NCBI GenBank assembly: GCA_025991245.1
Contig: BQMJ01000073.1
Location: 62,001-126,000 of the forward strand
Reading direction: 5' to 3'
DNA from: Galdieria partita
Taxonomy: Eukaryota > Rhodophyta > Bangiophyceae > Galdieriales > Galdieriaceae
Length of the DNA stretch: 64,000 bases
In this document: one piece after another, positions 18,477-27,542 of the stretch
Layout of the letters: each line of letters starts with the position of its first letter
Numbering within the stretch: the stretch's first letter is position 1
Translations under genes and position numbers: made by a program
Notes under the pieces: generated by a model
Told to the model about the DNA's origin: nothing
Seen by the model: the letters and a program-made list of their open reading frames with translations, nothing else
Databases searched by the model: none

Positions 18477-20441
18477 ATGTGGTATGCAATTGTTCTTGCT
18501 GCTGGTTTTGGTACTCGTTTGGTTCAAGATATACAAAAAGATAAAAGTGATGCTTTTCAAAGTCTTGTTAATGTATCCAAACCTTTGTTGCCTGTGGGAG
18601 GTACAACAGTTGTTGATCACTGGTTGGAATCCTTACAAAATTGTGGTCGAGAGGTTGCTTGCACCGTGATAGTTACCAATGTCAAGTATCAAGAACATTA
18701 TCAACAGTGGCTCAAGCAACATAATTATTCAACTCTACATTTAGTGACCAATACAGCATCTAGTGACGACAACAGACTGGGAGCAATCCATGACTTGTGG
18801 CTTGCCGTGGAATATTTACACAAGCACTTGTTACGCAACAACAAGGAAGAAGTAGACAACAGTTCCTATATAGTTATAGCAGGAGATACTTTAGTGCCTT
18901 TTTTGAATCTGAAAGACTTGTTGAATCAGTTTGTACAATCACTTGATTTTTTGGACTCTTTGGTTGTAGCTTATGAACCTAAGAACAAGGAAGACTTGTG
19001 CAAAAGAGGTGTATTTAGAGTAGAACATACTTGTAAGGGCATTTGTGCTCGAGATGTGATAGAGAAACCCTCCCATCCTGATAGGGCTCCTTCTTCTATA
19101 GCTTCTATTCCGGTATATCTCTTTTCTTCCTGCTTGAAGCAAGATTTGGAAAACTACTTATTCGGTGAAGCAGCTCAATGGAGAAATAGAGATGCTCCAG
19201 GTCATTTTCTTTCGTGGCTTTGTTCTATTCGCAGAGTGTATTTATATATGACTCCTTATCGTTTAGATATTGGAAACTTGGAACAGTATCAGGAAGCATT
19301 ATGGTTTGCTTCATGTTGTTTTCTTAAAGAAGCTGCTGGAAGGTTTATTTATCGTGCAAGTAATAGAATAGATTGTGAAACTTCAAGTAATGATTTCGTT
19401 TATTTCAAACACAAAGGTCGAGCATCCAATGAAAATGCAGTTGGAAGAGCTTTACCTCGAGTAGGTATCATTGGCAATCCTTCAGATGGTTATGGAGGCA
19501 AAGTTATTTCTGGTACTATCGAAGGCTGTGGATTTGCCCAAGTCATAGCTGAACCAAGTGATACATTTTATATCGTTCCTCATCCTGTTTACGATTGTTT
19601 CGAGTTTTCCAGTTTAAAAGAAATGAATGATGTGACATCTTCTTGTGGATTTTATGGAGGACTGCGATTGTTACAAGCTGCTTGTGTTTCATTTTATCGC
19701 TTATGTGAACAACAAGGACTAGTTATTTCGTCCAATTGCAAGTTGCATTATTCTTCTAGCATTCCACGTCAAGTAGGCTTTGGTGGTTCTTCTGCACTCA
19801 TCATTGCATGTTTTCGATGTCTAGCAACTTTTTATCAAATCCCAATGCTCCAATTAGCACCATTGGAAAAGTGGCCAACTATCATTTTGCGATGTGAAAC
19901 TGAACTTCTTTCGATATCTGCAGGATTGCAAGATAGAGTGGTTCAAATCATGGAAGGTGTCATTTACATGGATTTTTCAGAGTTGAAACAAGATTGTGGA
20001 AAATATGAAAGATTGAAGAAGATTTCTTTACCTGATATGTATCTTGCTTGGTTACCTCGAGGAAAATTTTCGGGTACTATACATAGCAACTTGGGTACTC
20101 GTTGGAGAAACAAGGAACCTTTGGTACTAGAAATCATGCATTCCTTAGGAGAACTTGCCGATAAGCTTCGACAAGATTGGAATGACTTGGATGCGCAACA
20201 ATTGGCCAACTATGTGGATACCAATTTTGAATATCGTAGACAGTTGTTAGGCAATCAAGTCATTGGACAAGGCACTCTAGAAATGGTGGAATGGGCTCGT
20301 TGGTGTGGAATGTCAGCCAAATTGGTGGGCAGTGGCGGTGCTATTCTTTGTGTATCGCCAACTCCTCTTCCGTTATGGAAAATTGAACAAGCTTTTCACG
20401 ACAAGAACGTTTCTTTTTGTAAACTTGAAATTGCCTGGTAA
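18477..20441 (+). CDS. Nucleotidyltransferase-glucuronokinase fusion
   Basis: Intronless 654-aa two-domain enzyme. Residues 1-280 form a sugar-1-phosphate nucleotidyltransferase domain (MWYAIVLAAGFGTRL, KPLLPVGG, VIAGDTLV, RLDIGN). Residues about 325-640 form a GHMP kinase with GIIGNPSDGYGGKVISG and EPSDTFYIVPHP, which match plant glucuronokinase. The ATP loop is RQVGFGGSSALIIACFR and the C-terminal glycine motif is AKLVGSGGAILCVS. The kinase would make glucuronate-1-phosphate and the first domain could activate it to a nucleotide sugar, giving a one-protein salvage route; this coupling is inference. Starts 12 bp from the divergent NYN gene and ends 10 bp before MogA. Confidence 0.85.
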   Translation: MWYAIVLAAGFGTRLVQDIQKDKSDAFQSLVNVSKPLLPVGGTTVVDHWLESLQNCGREVACTVIVTNVKYQEHYQQWLKQHNYSTLHLVTNTASSDDNRLGAIHDLWLAVEYLHKHLLRNNKEEVDNSSYIVIAGDTLVPFLNLKDLLNQFVQSLDFLDSLVVAYEPKNKEDLCKRGVFRVEHTCKGICARDVIEKPSHPDRAPSSIASIPVYLFSSCLKQDLENYLFGEAAQWRNRDAPGHFLSWLCSIRRVYLYMTPYRLDIGNLEQYQEALWFASCCFLKEAAGRFIYRASNRIDCETSSNDFVYFKHKGRASNENAVGRALPRVGIIGNPSDGYGGKVISGTIEGCGFAQVIAEPSDTFYIVPHPVYDCFEFSSLKEMNDVTSSCGFYGGLRLLQAACVSFYRLCEQQGLVISSNCKLHYSSSIPRQVGFGGSSALIIACFRCLATFYQIPMLQLAPLEKWPTIILRCETELLSISAGLQDRVVQIMEGVIYMDFSELKQDCGKYERLKKISLPDMYLAWLPRGKFSGTIHSNLGTRWRNKEPLVLEIMHSLGELADKLRQDWNDLDAQQLANYVDTNFEYRRQLLGNQVIGQGTLEMVEWARWCGMSAKLVGSGGAILCVSPTPLPLWKIEQAFHDKNVSFCKLEIAW

Positions 20442-20451
20442 ATAGTGTTCC

Positions 20452-21003
20452 ATGAATAACTTGGGAGTTTCGTTGCCTATAGGGGTGTTGACTGTATCCG
20501 ACAGAGTCGTTCGAGGAGAATATTCAGACTTGAGTGGTCCCGCTATAGAACAAACTTTATCACTGTATTTTTATGATAACTTTCAGTTTATTCGTATGGC
20601 TGTAGCTGATGAGAAACCACAAATTGAAGAAAAGTTGCGATACCTTTGTGATGACTGTCAGTGTTGTATCGTTTTCACGACAGGTGGCACAGGACCGAGT
20701 CCCAGAGATGTTACTCCAGAGGCAACTATTGCAGTTTGTGACAAACTGTTGCCTGGTTATGGTGAAGCTATGAGAAGTGTTTCAAGAGAAAGGGGAATGG
20801 TCACAGCTATACTTTCCAGACAACAGGCAGGCATCCGGAATAAGACACTCATAGTCAATTTACCTGGGTCTAGTAGGGCAGTTGGGGAGTGTTTAGAAGT
20901 TGTTTTGCCTTCTGTATCTCACTGTGTTGAATTGTTACAAGGAGAACCTATTTTACATCCTTTTTCTACAGGAAGCGAACAACCCTTTATTCACCCAGTA
21001 TAA
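20452..21003 (+). CDS. Molybdopterin adenylyltransferase, MogA/Cnx1-G type
   Basis: Adenylylates molybdopterin before molybdate insertion in molybdenum-cofactor synthesis. The 183-aa protein is a stand-alone G domain. Family motifs are IGVLTVSDRVVRGEYSD, SGPAIEQ, FTTGGTGPSPRDVTPEAT (substrate loop) and NLPGSSRAVGECLE. In plants this domain is fused behind a MoeA-like E domain in Cnx1; here no E domain adjoins. The ATG at 20452 comes 10 bp after the preceding stop, so its promoter must lie inside the upstream gene unless the two are co-transcribed. Confidence 0.92.
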   Translation: MNNLGVSLPIGVLTVSDRVVRGEYSDLSGPAIEQTLSLYFYDNFQFIRMAVADEKPQIEEKLRYLCDDCQCCIVFTTGGTGPSPRDVTPEATIAVCDKLLPGYGEAMRSVSRERGMVTAILSRQQAGIRNKTLIVNLPGSSRAVGECLEVVLPSVSHCVELLQGEPILHPFSTGSEQPFIHPV

Positions 21004-21026
21004 CTATCAACCCTATGTTCTTATCA

Positions 21027-22929
21027 CTACAGCATTGGAAAATCAGAGTGGAATATATTCCACTTCTTGGAATAAAATATTTCATATGTACTGGTTTGTT
21101 TGGCGTCTTGTTTGGAAAATATTTGTTCACTCCATAGGCCATGCAGTCCATGTGGAATAGCTATGGGCAACTGAATCGTACAAATAGGGCCATCTATCCA
21201 CCATTCATTCATGCTGTTATATAGGATGTCTACATGGAATCTTTCAACTTCTTACCTTGAACCCTCCGAGCATCCAAAATGGCATAATAAGATCGATTCC
21301 TGTTACCATCATATACCAAAGTAATAAGATATCCATCATCTTCATGATGAGGAGTCATTTCTACCTTGGACGATATTCCTTTAGGAATGAATATGGGTTC
21401 TACAGCAAATTCAAAAGATTTTGGAATCCACGAATCGACTGTTCCAGTCACAAGATTAACTTTGGCAATTCCTTGAATAGGTGAAACTTGTTGACCTGCA
21501 TTCACACCGAGATATATGATGTGATGACGTTTTCCAATACAACGCGGATGTACAATAGGAAACTCGACTTGCCTTCCTTCCATAAGAGGACGCTCTTCCA
21601 TACATTTACCACTGCCTGATAAATCCAATCGATATCTGTACAAACAAGATTGGGGAACTTGGTTCTCATAATCTACTAGTTCCACTACACTTTTGTTTTC
21701 ATGACTTGCTTTGCTGATTCCTCCTAGAAACAATTCGGGTACCCGAACTACATCCATGATCATCTCTCCTTGTTCCTCCTCAAAAGCATTGGCAAAGTGA
21801 AATACAAAGCCACTTTTTACATTCAGTTGTTTTACAGGAGCACTTGAATTGCGTGGAATCAAAAATAACTTGGCAGGTCTATCCTTTTGAAAGTTCATAC
21901 ATTCAGCTGCCGAACATAATCCTAATAAAAATTTCCAAGGTGTAAAATCTATGGGTCCTTGAAAAAGGATATAATAATTAGGAGTGATAGCAAAATCATG
22001 ATAGAAACCGAAGCCAGGTATTCGGACACTTTTTTGATGCAAAAGATGAAAGTTTTCGTTCCATTCATAAAATGTCAATTGAGAACTTTGCAAACCCAGT
22101 TGACTAGAAAAGCCAATCAAGCGTCCGGTATCTGGTTCCAGTTTAGGATGCGCCGTGAAGTTTGACTGTGATGCATCAAGTCTCTTCTCACCCAACGTTA
22201 TCAAATTCTAAAACACAAGGTTGGCAAATGTGAAATCATCACAAAACAAAAAGAGTAACTTACTCCTGGGTCCAATTCATAAGGTAGTCCTCCTTCCCAT
22301 AGAGCGAATAATCTTCCATTCCATAACAGGACATTTGTATTGGCGACATTTTTCATTCGAATATTCAAAATATTCTTCATCCAACCACCTGGAATTGGAG
22401 TTCCAAAAGTGCCTCGAAACAAGATTTTATTTGCGCTCGACTCCTTCATATATCCTTTGGTCCTCACCAACCTATTGCGGAACCATATCTTGTTTTGGTC
22501 AAAAGTGATAGCTGCCACCATTCCATCGCCATCCCAAGGGTGACAAACGATATCCGAACCCACTCGAAAGCGAGCAGGACCATTCCTAAATAGAGTTCCT
22601 CTTATGTCCTTTGGCAATTCACCTGTCAACCAAGAAGAATGTGGATTATTCAAGTCTATTTCTACATTGATCTCTTTTTCTTGGTTTTCCCAACCACGTA
22701 ACCAAGCCTGTTTATCCCAACTATGTTCTTTTCCTTTCAACGTTGATTGTTCTTCAACAGTAGAGTTCGACAAGGCTGAGAGAACAATCCACCTTTTATT
22801 CTTCTTAGGTCTGAGTTTCTTCTGATGTATATCATACTTGTGAACTGTTGTATGAAACCTTGGCTTGCCACAAGTATGAAACACTAGGCTTGAACAATAA
22901 GCACATGGGATACTACAACAAGTCTTCAT
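21027..22929 (-). CDS. Carotenoid cleavage dioxygenase (RPE65/CCD family), plastid
   Basis: Non-heme iron dioxygenase that cleaves carotenoids to apocarotenoids. Exons 22929-22264, 22207-21256 and 21193-21027 give 594 aa. The first 60 residues, Cys- and basic-rich, look like a transit peptide. The four iron-binding His regions can be located: NFTAHPK, FYHDFAIT, HFANAFEEE and PHGLHGLW. Further landmarks are RGTLFRNGPARF, HPWDGDGMV, LWNGRLFALWEGG and the C-terminal DGPICTIQLP. The last intron must use the acceptor just before ATGGCCC at 21193 to keep frame; the nearer AG at about 21213 would give an immediate stop. Substrate type (beta-carotene, xanthophyll or other) is not decidable. Confidence 0.9.
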
Positions 22930-23037
22930 TCTATGATTCTGTCAGCACACCCACCAACCATCCTTCAAAAGAATGGATGTGGTCGTCCTTTTGTTCACGA
23001 TGGAGAGCCAATCCATGAAAGTTGTTAAGAGAGGACA

Positions 23038-24258
23038 ATGAGAAATGGTCTTTGGCGTTGTGGTCAAAACTTGTTTCAAGACGACACTTCGTTCTTCAAG
23101 AGTGTCGATGAGAGTGGTATTGAGTGGAGTAATTTGACACTTCCAGAAAACTGTCGTTTACCACTGAAAGCCATACAAACTACTTGGTCTTGTATTTTCT
23201 TGGTAGATGATCAAGGATATGTCTTTAAACGTGGTCCTTATTTTCTACAAGACTGGACGACAGCTGAATTGTCTTCTTCTATTGAGAAGCATCCATATTA
23301 TTTTGATTCTTGGGTTCCTCTAGTCCATCCTGATATTTATGATATCCAAGACTTGAGTGTTTCTTCCAATCTATTGGTATTGATTGCCAATGGTGGTAAG
23401 CGACTAGTTGTATTTCCTCCCTCCCTTCTCGAGTCTTCTTCACCTAGTCTCCAACATGGGTCAACTTGGTCATCGGATTCCCATTCTCGTTATCAAAGTG
23501 TGGCAGCTGGTCGAGGTTATTTTCTAGTCATAGTGGGTCAAGGCGATGTATATGGATGGGGAACCAACGACTATGGGCAATTAGGGATAGGTTGGGAGAT
23601 ACAAAGCGATCATTCTGTACATATTCAATGCAAATACTTTCATCAATTGACCCAAATAGAGTCTGTTCCATCCAAAATGGCTCAGAAAGTGGCGTGTTGT
23701 GATATGAGTAGCGCAGTGTTATTAAAGAATGGCCAAGTTATTGTATTTGGTAACAATCTTTATTTACAATTAGCAACTCATATATGCTGTCCCATTCAAG
23801 TACCACAGCAGTTGGATATATTTTCTATGGATCATCCAGCGATAGATATGGCAATGAGTGGTTGGCAATTGGCTATACTTGGCTGTCAAGGAGAAATATG
23901 GATAAGTGGTAAAGAGCCTATTCATCCTTTGTTTCATTCTTCGTCTTGTTCTTCCCAACAATTGCCTATACGAGTCACTCATCCCATGAAAGAATGGCTT
24001 TCTCGTTGTTCTTCATCCATCACAAGAAAGGAAATGATCAATCACTCTCTTCTCATGGCAGGAAGAAGATATTTCCTACTACAAACTCCTTGTGGAATAT
24101 ATGGTTATGGCAGTGGTTTAAAAGATCATATTCTATCGCATATGTCAAACACGAGTGAAGAAGAATGGATTGTATTGAAGCAATGGACTTTGACTAGACA
24201 ACGAGTATTCATTTCAGGAGCAGAAAATGATATCATCCTTTATCATGAAGAAAGATAA
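23038..24258 (+). CDS. RCC1-like beta-propeller protein
   Basis: Intronless 406-aa protein with RCC1-type repeats. Clearest blades are YQSVAAGRGYFLVIVGQGDVYGWGTNDYGQLGIG and VACCDMSSAVLLKNGQVIVFGNN, then WQLAILGCQGEIWISG, and a terminal FLLQTPCGIYGYGSG. Other blades are weak. Such proteins act as guanine-nucleotide exchange factors or scaffolds, but degeneracy prevents naming a partner. The coding end overlaps the convergent PAQR gene by 16 bp (24243-24258). It starts 108 bp from the divergent carotenoid oxygenase. Confidence 0.78.
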   Translation: MRNGLWRCGQNLFQDDTSFFKSVDESGIEWSNLTLPENCRLPLKAIQTTWSCIFLVDDQGYVFKRGPYFLQDWTTAELSSSIEKHPYYFDSWVPLVHPDIYDIQDLSVSSNLLVLIANGGKRLVVFPPSLLESSSPSLQHGSTWSSDSHSRYQSVAAGRGYFLVIVGQGDVYGWGTNDYGQLGIGWEIQSDHSVHIQCKYFHQLTQIESVPSKMAQKVACCDMSSAVLLKNGQVIVFGNNLYLQLATHICCPIQVPQQLDIFSMDHPAIDMAMSGWQLAILGCQGEIWISGKEPIHPLFHSSSCSSQQLPIRVTHPMKEWLSRCSSSITRKEMINHSLLMAGRRYFLLQTPCGIYGYGSGLKDHILSHMSNTSEEEWIVLKQWTLTRQRVFISGAENDIILYHEER

Positions 24259-25523
24259 GTTTGCGACAAAATAGGAGACAAAGCACATCCTCGATGAAGT
24301 CGATAAATAAACGATTGCATACATCCATACCAATGAATAAGTGCAGCTATCAATACACAAATATGCATCCAATTATGACTATTGAAAAATAAATCAAATT
24401 TTCCAGGATGGTATCTTTCAGGTAGTCTAGTAGCAAAGAAGAATGCACCAAGTAAATAAAATCCTGCCATGATAAACATATATTTGGCGTGATGCATATA
24501 CTCCACATCATGAAAACCGTGAAGCCAACCCGCATGGAAAATAGGCAATCCACTTAAAATGCCAAAGGATACAAAAACAAAGGCACGAGTCAATCGATTG
24601 TGAGGAGCATCAAATGCCGGATACAAAGTAACTCCTAAAGTCAATAAACCTGCAATAGAAATGGCAATATTGTACCTTCTGGACAACTCCGGCATACAAT
24701 ACAAAGTATAATAAGTACCCACCAAGGAATGACCAATAGTTAGAAATACAATTCCTGCATAGTCTAAACGACTAAGACGCTTAAAACAACTTTCAGAAAC
24801 ATTAAAAAACATATGAAATATTGTAGAACAAAACAAACAAACACAAGCTCCTAATAATAAAGGAAGTAAGGCAGTCTTGTGTTCATGAATAACCTCCCAA
24901 AACACTTGAGATAGAACAGACTCTTTGTCTTGAGATAACTTATCGCTCCAACTGGCATCTAAAAGAGTAAAAGGAAAACTTCTAAAAAACAACAAAGAAT
25001 CTTGGAAAGCTGACCAATAGCTTTCTATGGAACCTGCTCTTAGGGAATAACTTGAAGAAGCTAATCTACAAGAGAACTGAAGAAAGCCAAGGAAAAAGTT
25101 TTTAGTTTGGAGCAATACTGCAAGAAAGCTACTCCAAGCGTCTAAGGAATAGGTTTCGAACAGAGTAGTGCGAGTTGAGTTGGTCACTGAAGCCACATAT
25201 TGTTCCAAAAAAATGGACTGCTTCACCAGACTAGAAAGGAAATTTAGAGTAAACAAAGTTATTCCAACAAAAATGATAAACCCTATCAAATGAGTATAGA
25301 TATTCATAGTTTCGTTGTGCAGGCCGAACAAGGCAGTCTTTAGGCTATCCCAAACACTCATAGGCACCCGATAATAGTTACGAATATAGTCATTATCTTG
25401 TAACCAATAAGGTGTGTTGTCAAAATGTGCCCATTTCCAAAAAGACTTTTCTGTTGATGAATACTTGTCGGAAGAAGACATGAAACTCTTCCCAACACAC
25501 AAATGGGTGGAATGATCAACCAT
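24243..25523 (-). CDS. PAQR / adiponectin-receptor-like seven-helix membrane protein
   Basis: Member of the progestin/adipoQ receptor (hemolysin III) family, 426 aa. Family signatures are present: NETMNIYTHLIGF before helix 1, a CLFCSTIFHMF zinc-site segment (Ser and His), RLDYAGIVFLTIGHSLVG with the conserved Asp, and RLPERYHPGKFDLFFNSHNWMH with the final two His ligands. A stretch of about 120 residues between helices 1 and 2 is much longer than in animal or yeast members and rich in Ser and Phe. The start is the ATG at 25523. Some family members have ceramidase activity; its role here is unknown. Confidence 0.88.
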   Translation of the reverse strand: MVDHSTHLCVGKSFMSSSDKYSSTEKSFWKWAHFDNTPYWLQDNDYIRNYYRVPMSVWDSLKTALFGLHNETMNIYTHLIGFIIFVGITLFTLNFLSSLVKQSIFLEQYVASVTNSTRTTLFETYSLDAWSSFLAVLLQTKNFFLGFLQFSCRLASSSYSLRAGSIESYWSAFQDSLLFFRSFPFTLLDASWSDKLSQDKESVLSQVFWEVIHEHKTALLPLLLGACVCLFCSTIFHMFFNVSESCFKRLSRLDYAGIVFLTIGHSLVGTYYTLYCMPELSRRYNIAISIAGLLTLGVTLYPAFDAPHNRLTRAFVFVSFGILSGLPIFHAGWLHGFHDVEYMHHAKYMFIMAGFYLLGAFFFATRLPERYHPGKFDLFFNSHNWMHICVLIAALIHWYGCMQSFIYRLHRGCALSPILSQTYLSS

Positions 25524-25620
25524 TTCCACTTTGTTCTCATCAGAAAAAGAATCGAATCTCTACAAAACTTTGGAAATTCATTTTACGTTACATCGTCTTT
25601 AACTCTTTTCAACAATAATA

Positions 25621-26886
25621 TCATAAATCCCATCTCTCTGAAAAGACTCCTTCTGTGCTTTCTAAAGTATCCAATGGATAAATAGTGGAATCAGGTGACA
25701 GAAACCAATCATCTTCAAATAGCTCAGTTGTACGACTTTCTTCTCGGTTACTATACCATTGAAATAGTTCATTGGTCACAATACTCGAAGAAAAACCAGG
25801 ATGTTCAGAAATATTGTCTAAAGCAGACATTGTTTTGTGTAGAAATAACTCATGACCATCTTCTTCTTCTTCGCAACTCGATGGAATACTACGACAATAC
25901 GTTCTAGTCTTAGATACTAAAGACTCTAAAGCTTGGAAGTAGCAAGACTCTGCCAATTTCTGTTTCATAGGAAGTACATTGGTAAAACAATCAGTTTTTG
26001 AATAATGAAGCAGATTTCCTTTCTTTACACTGTACTGTGCTACTTCAATATGTCCACGACTTGGAGAGGTAGACAAGAGTTCAATCAAAGAACCAGAGAA
26101 TGAAGGTACTGAAAAGGAAACACTGTCAAACTTGGAAACACGACTCTTCAAAGGTTCCACAACCTCTGATGACTGCACAGGGGACATAGTATGATGTTGA
26201 TCAGACTGCTTGAAGTTACAACGACACTTGTCTGACGTCAACTGACAAAGTGCACAATCATGTTCAACAGTAATAGTTACTGTCCTAATGCATCGATTGC
26301 GCCTCTGTTCTGCTTCAAAATAGTTAGTGGTCGTTTGAACTGTTTTGGTAGTAGAAACATGCTAAACAAAATGAAAATTCATTTCTATAACTTTACAGTA
26401 TCAGATAATCATACCTCAAGCAACAGCCAGCTTCTTATCTTTCCTTCTGAACGGATAAACTTGAAAAAGTGTTTGACAAAAAAATAAGAATAACAAAAAG
26501 AGATACCTGTAGGAGACAAAAGTTCCTCAAGTCAAAAACTAGGCGACACCAAGCAACTTCCAACTTTCCTCCTTTGACCGCATGCAACTGGTCTAACGGT
26601 CCGTAAGACTATTTCACTTGAATAACGATAAAAAATAATCGAGTAATATGCTTACGTAACATAAAGCAAAGTGTCCAACAGTTTGACTGGGAATAATCAA
26701 AACCAAGTCCCTTCTTTTACACCAAGAGTCGTCGGCCTTGTATGCAAAAGTTGCCTGCACAGGTGTTCCTCGTTGACGAACAACTTCAGCTGTAAGACCC
26801 TTCATTACATCCTCTTCTAGTAACCAATTCATCACATGGTCGTTTTCTAAGAAAGCAGAGGGTAAACGGTGGCATAACCCAAGCAT
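25621..26886 (-). CDS. Unknown spliced protein (372 aa) with a Cys cluster
   Basis: Not recognised. Four exons keep frame: 26886-26656, 26608-26507, 26459-26415 (only 45 nt) and 26361-25621. Introns begin GTAAGC, GTATCT and GTATGA. The first 130 residues look like a folded domain (RRDLVLIIPSQTVGHFALC, then KGGKLEVAWCRLVFDLRN). A central segment has HDCALCQLTSDKCRC, which could bind zinc. The last 200 residues are Ser-rich and low in order, with acidic ends, as in regulatory proteins. The stop lies 98 bp upstream of the PAQR start on the same strand. A role in nuclear regulation is possible but unsupported. Confidence 0.65.
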
Positions 26887-27062
26887 GAAAATACAAAAGG
26901 GTTACCCAAGCTTTCGCACCCCGGAGTCAAACAATTGGTAAAGCCTTGTTTTTGTGGTAGAAAATAGTCCCAATGTGCACCCCGCTTTTGCACGGAATTT
27001 CATATCAGATATTTCTATATTTGGAAATTTTCATTTCTGCTCGAAATCTCGAAAAGATCTCA

Positions 27063-27542
27063 ATGACGAATATCCAGAGTAGAACAACTCAGAACACCAA
27101 TCTGGACGGCGACACAATGGAAGAAGTTTCTATTGTTGCCGTGGGTTCCGTTTTGTAAGACAGCGAGCGTTGCTTGGAAACATCTCTTCTTCCGTCTTCC
27201 AAGGGATCTTTGAAAAGATCTCTAATGCCAATATTAACTACAAGGGTATTCGCTTTATTTGCTCTCAGCGAGAAACAATACCGCTTAAAAAACTCTCGCA
27301 AAAATTAGCTAAGTAGGGAAAATAACATGGAAAAGAAAAAAAACGTTACTTCAATTAGCTTCTCAGAAAGGAGCAACACTATATGTGTATACTGTCATGT
27401 TAGGAAGTTTTTAACTGCGACAGAAAGCACGTTTCTCGCAATAACGAAGGAAGAATATATGGCACTGGTTCGATCGTTAACAGAGCTGCAAGATTTTGCT
27501 AGTTTTCTAGGTCTCAAACTATCGGCAGACACACTACAATGA
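27063..27542 (+). CDS. Possible small spliced gene, unknown function
   Basis: The 3' end is a good open frame (ESTFLAITKEEYMALVRS...LKLSADTLQ, stop at 27542) reached through an apparent acceptor TGTTAG near 27410. Upstream an ATG at 27063 starts TNIQSRTTQNTNLDGDTMEE and runs to a GTAAGA donor near 27154. A middle exon (about 27215-27303) ends in KKLSQKLAK. I could not find a set of junctions that keeps frame throughout without a weak donor, so exon structure is uncertain. No family recognised. Confidence 0.35.

Noticed and set aside
17457-18620. Longer form of the NYN protein starting at 18620
   Set aside because: The extra N-terminus would be read inside the divergent glucuronokinase coding region; the ATG at 18464 is a sufficient start.
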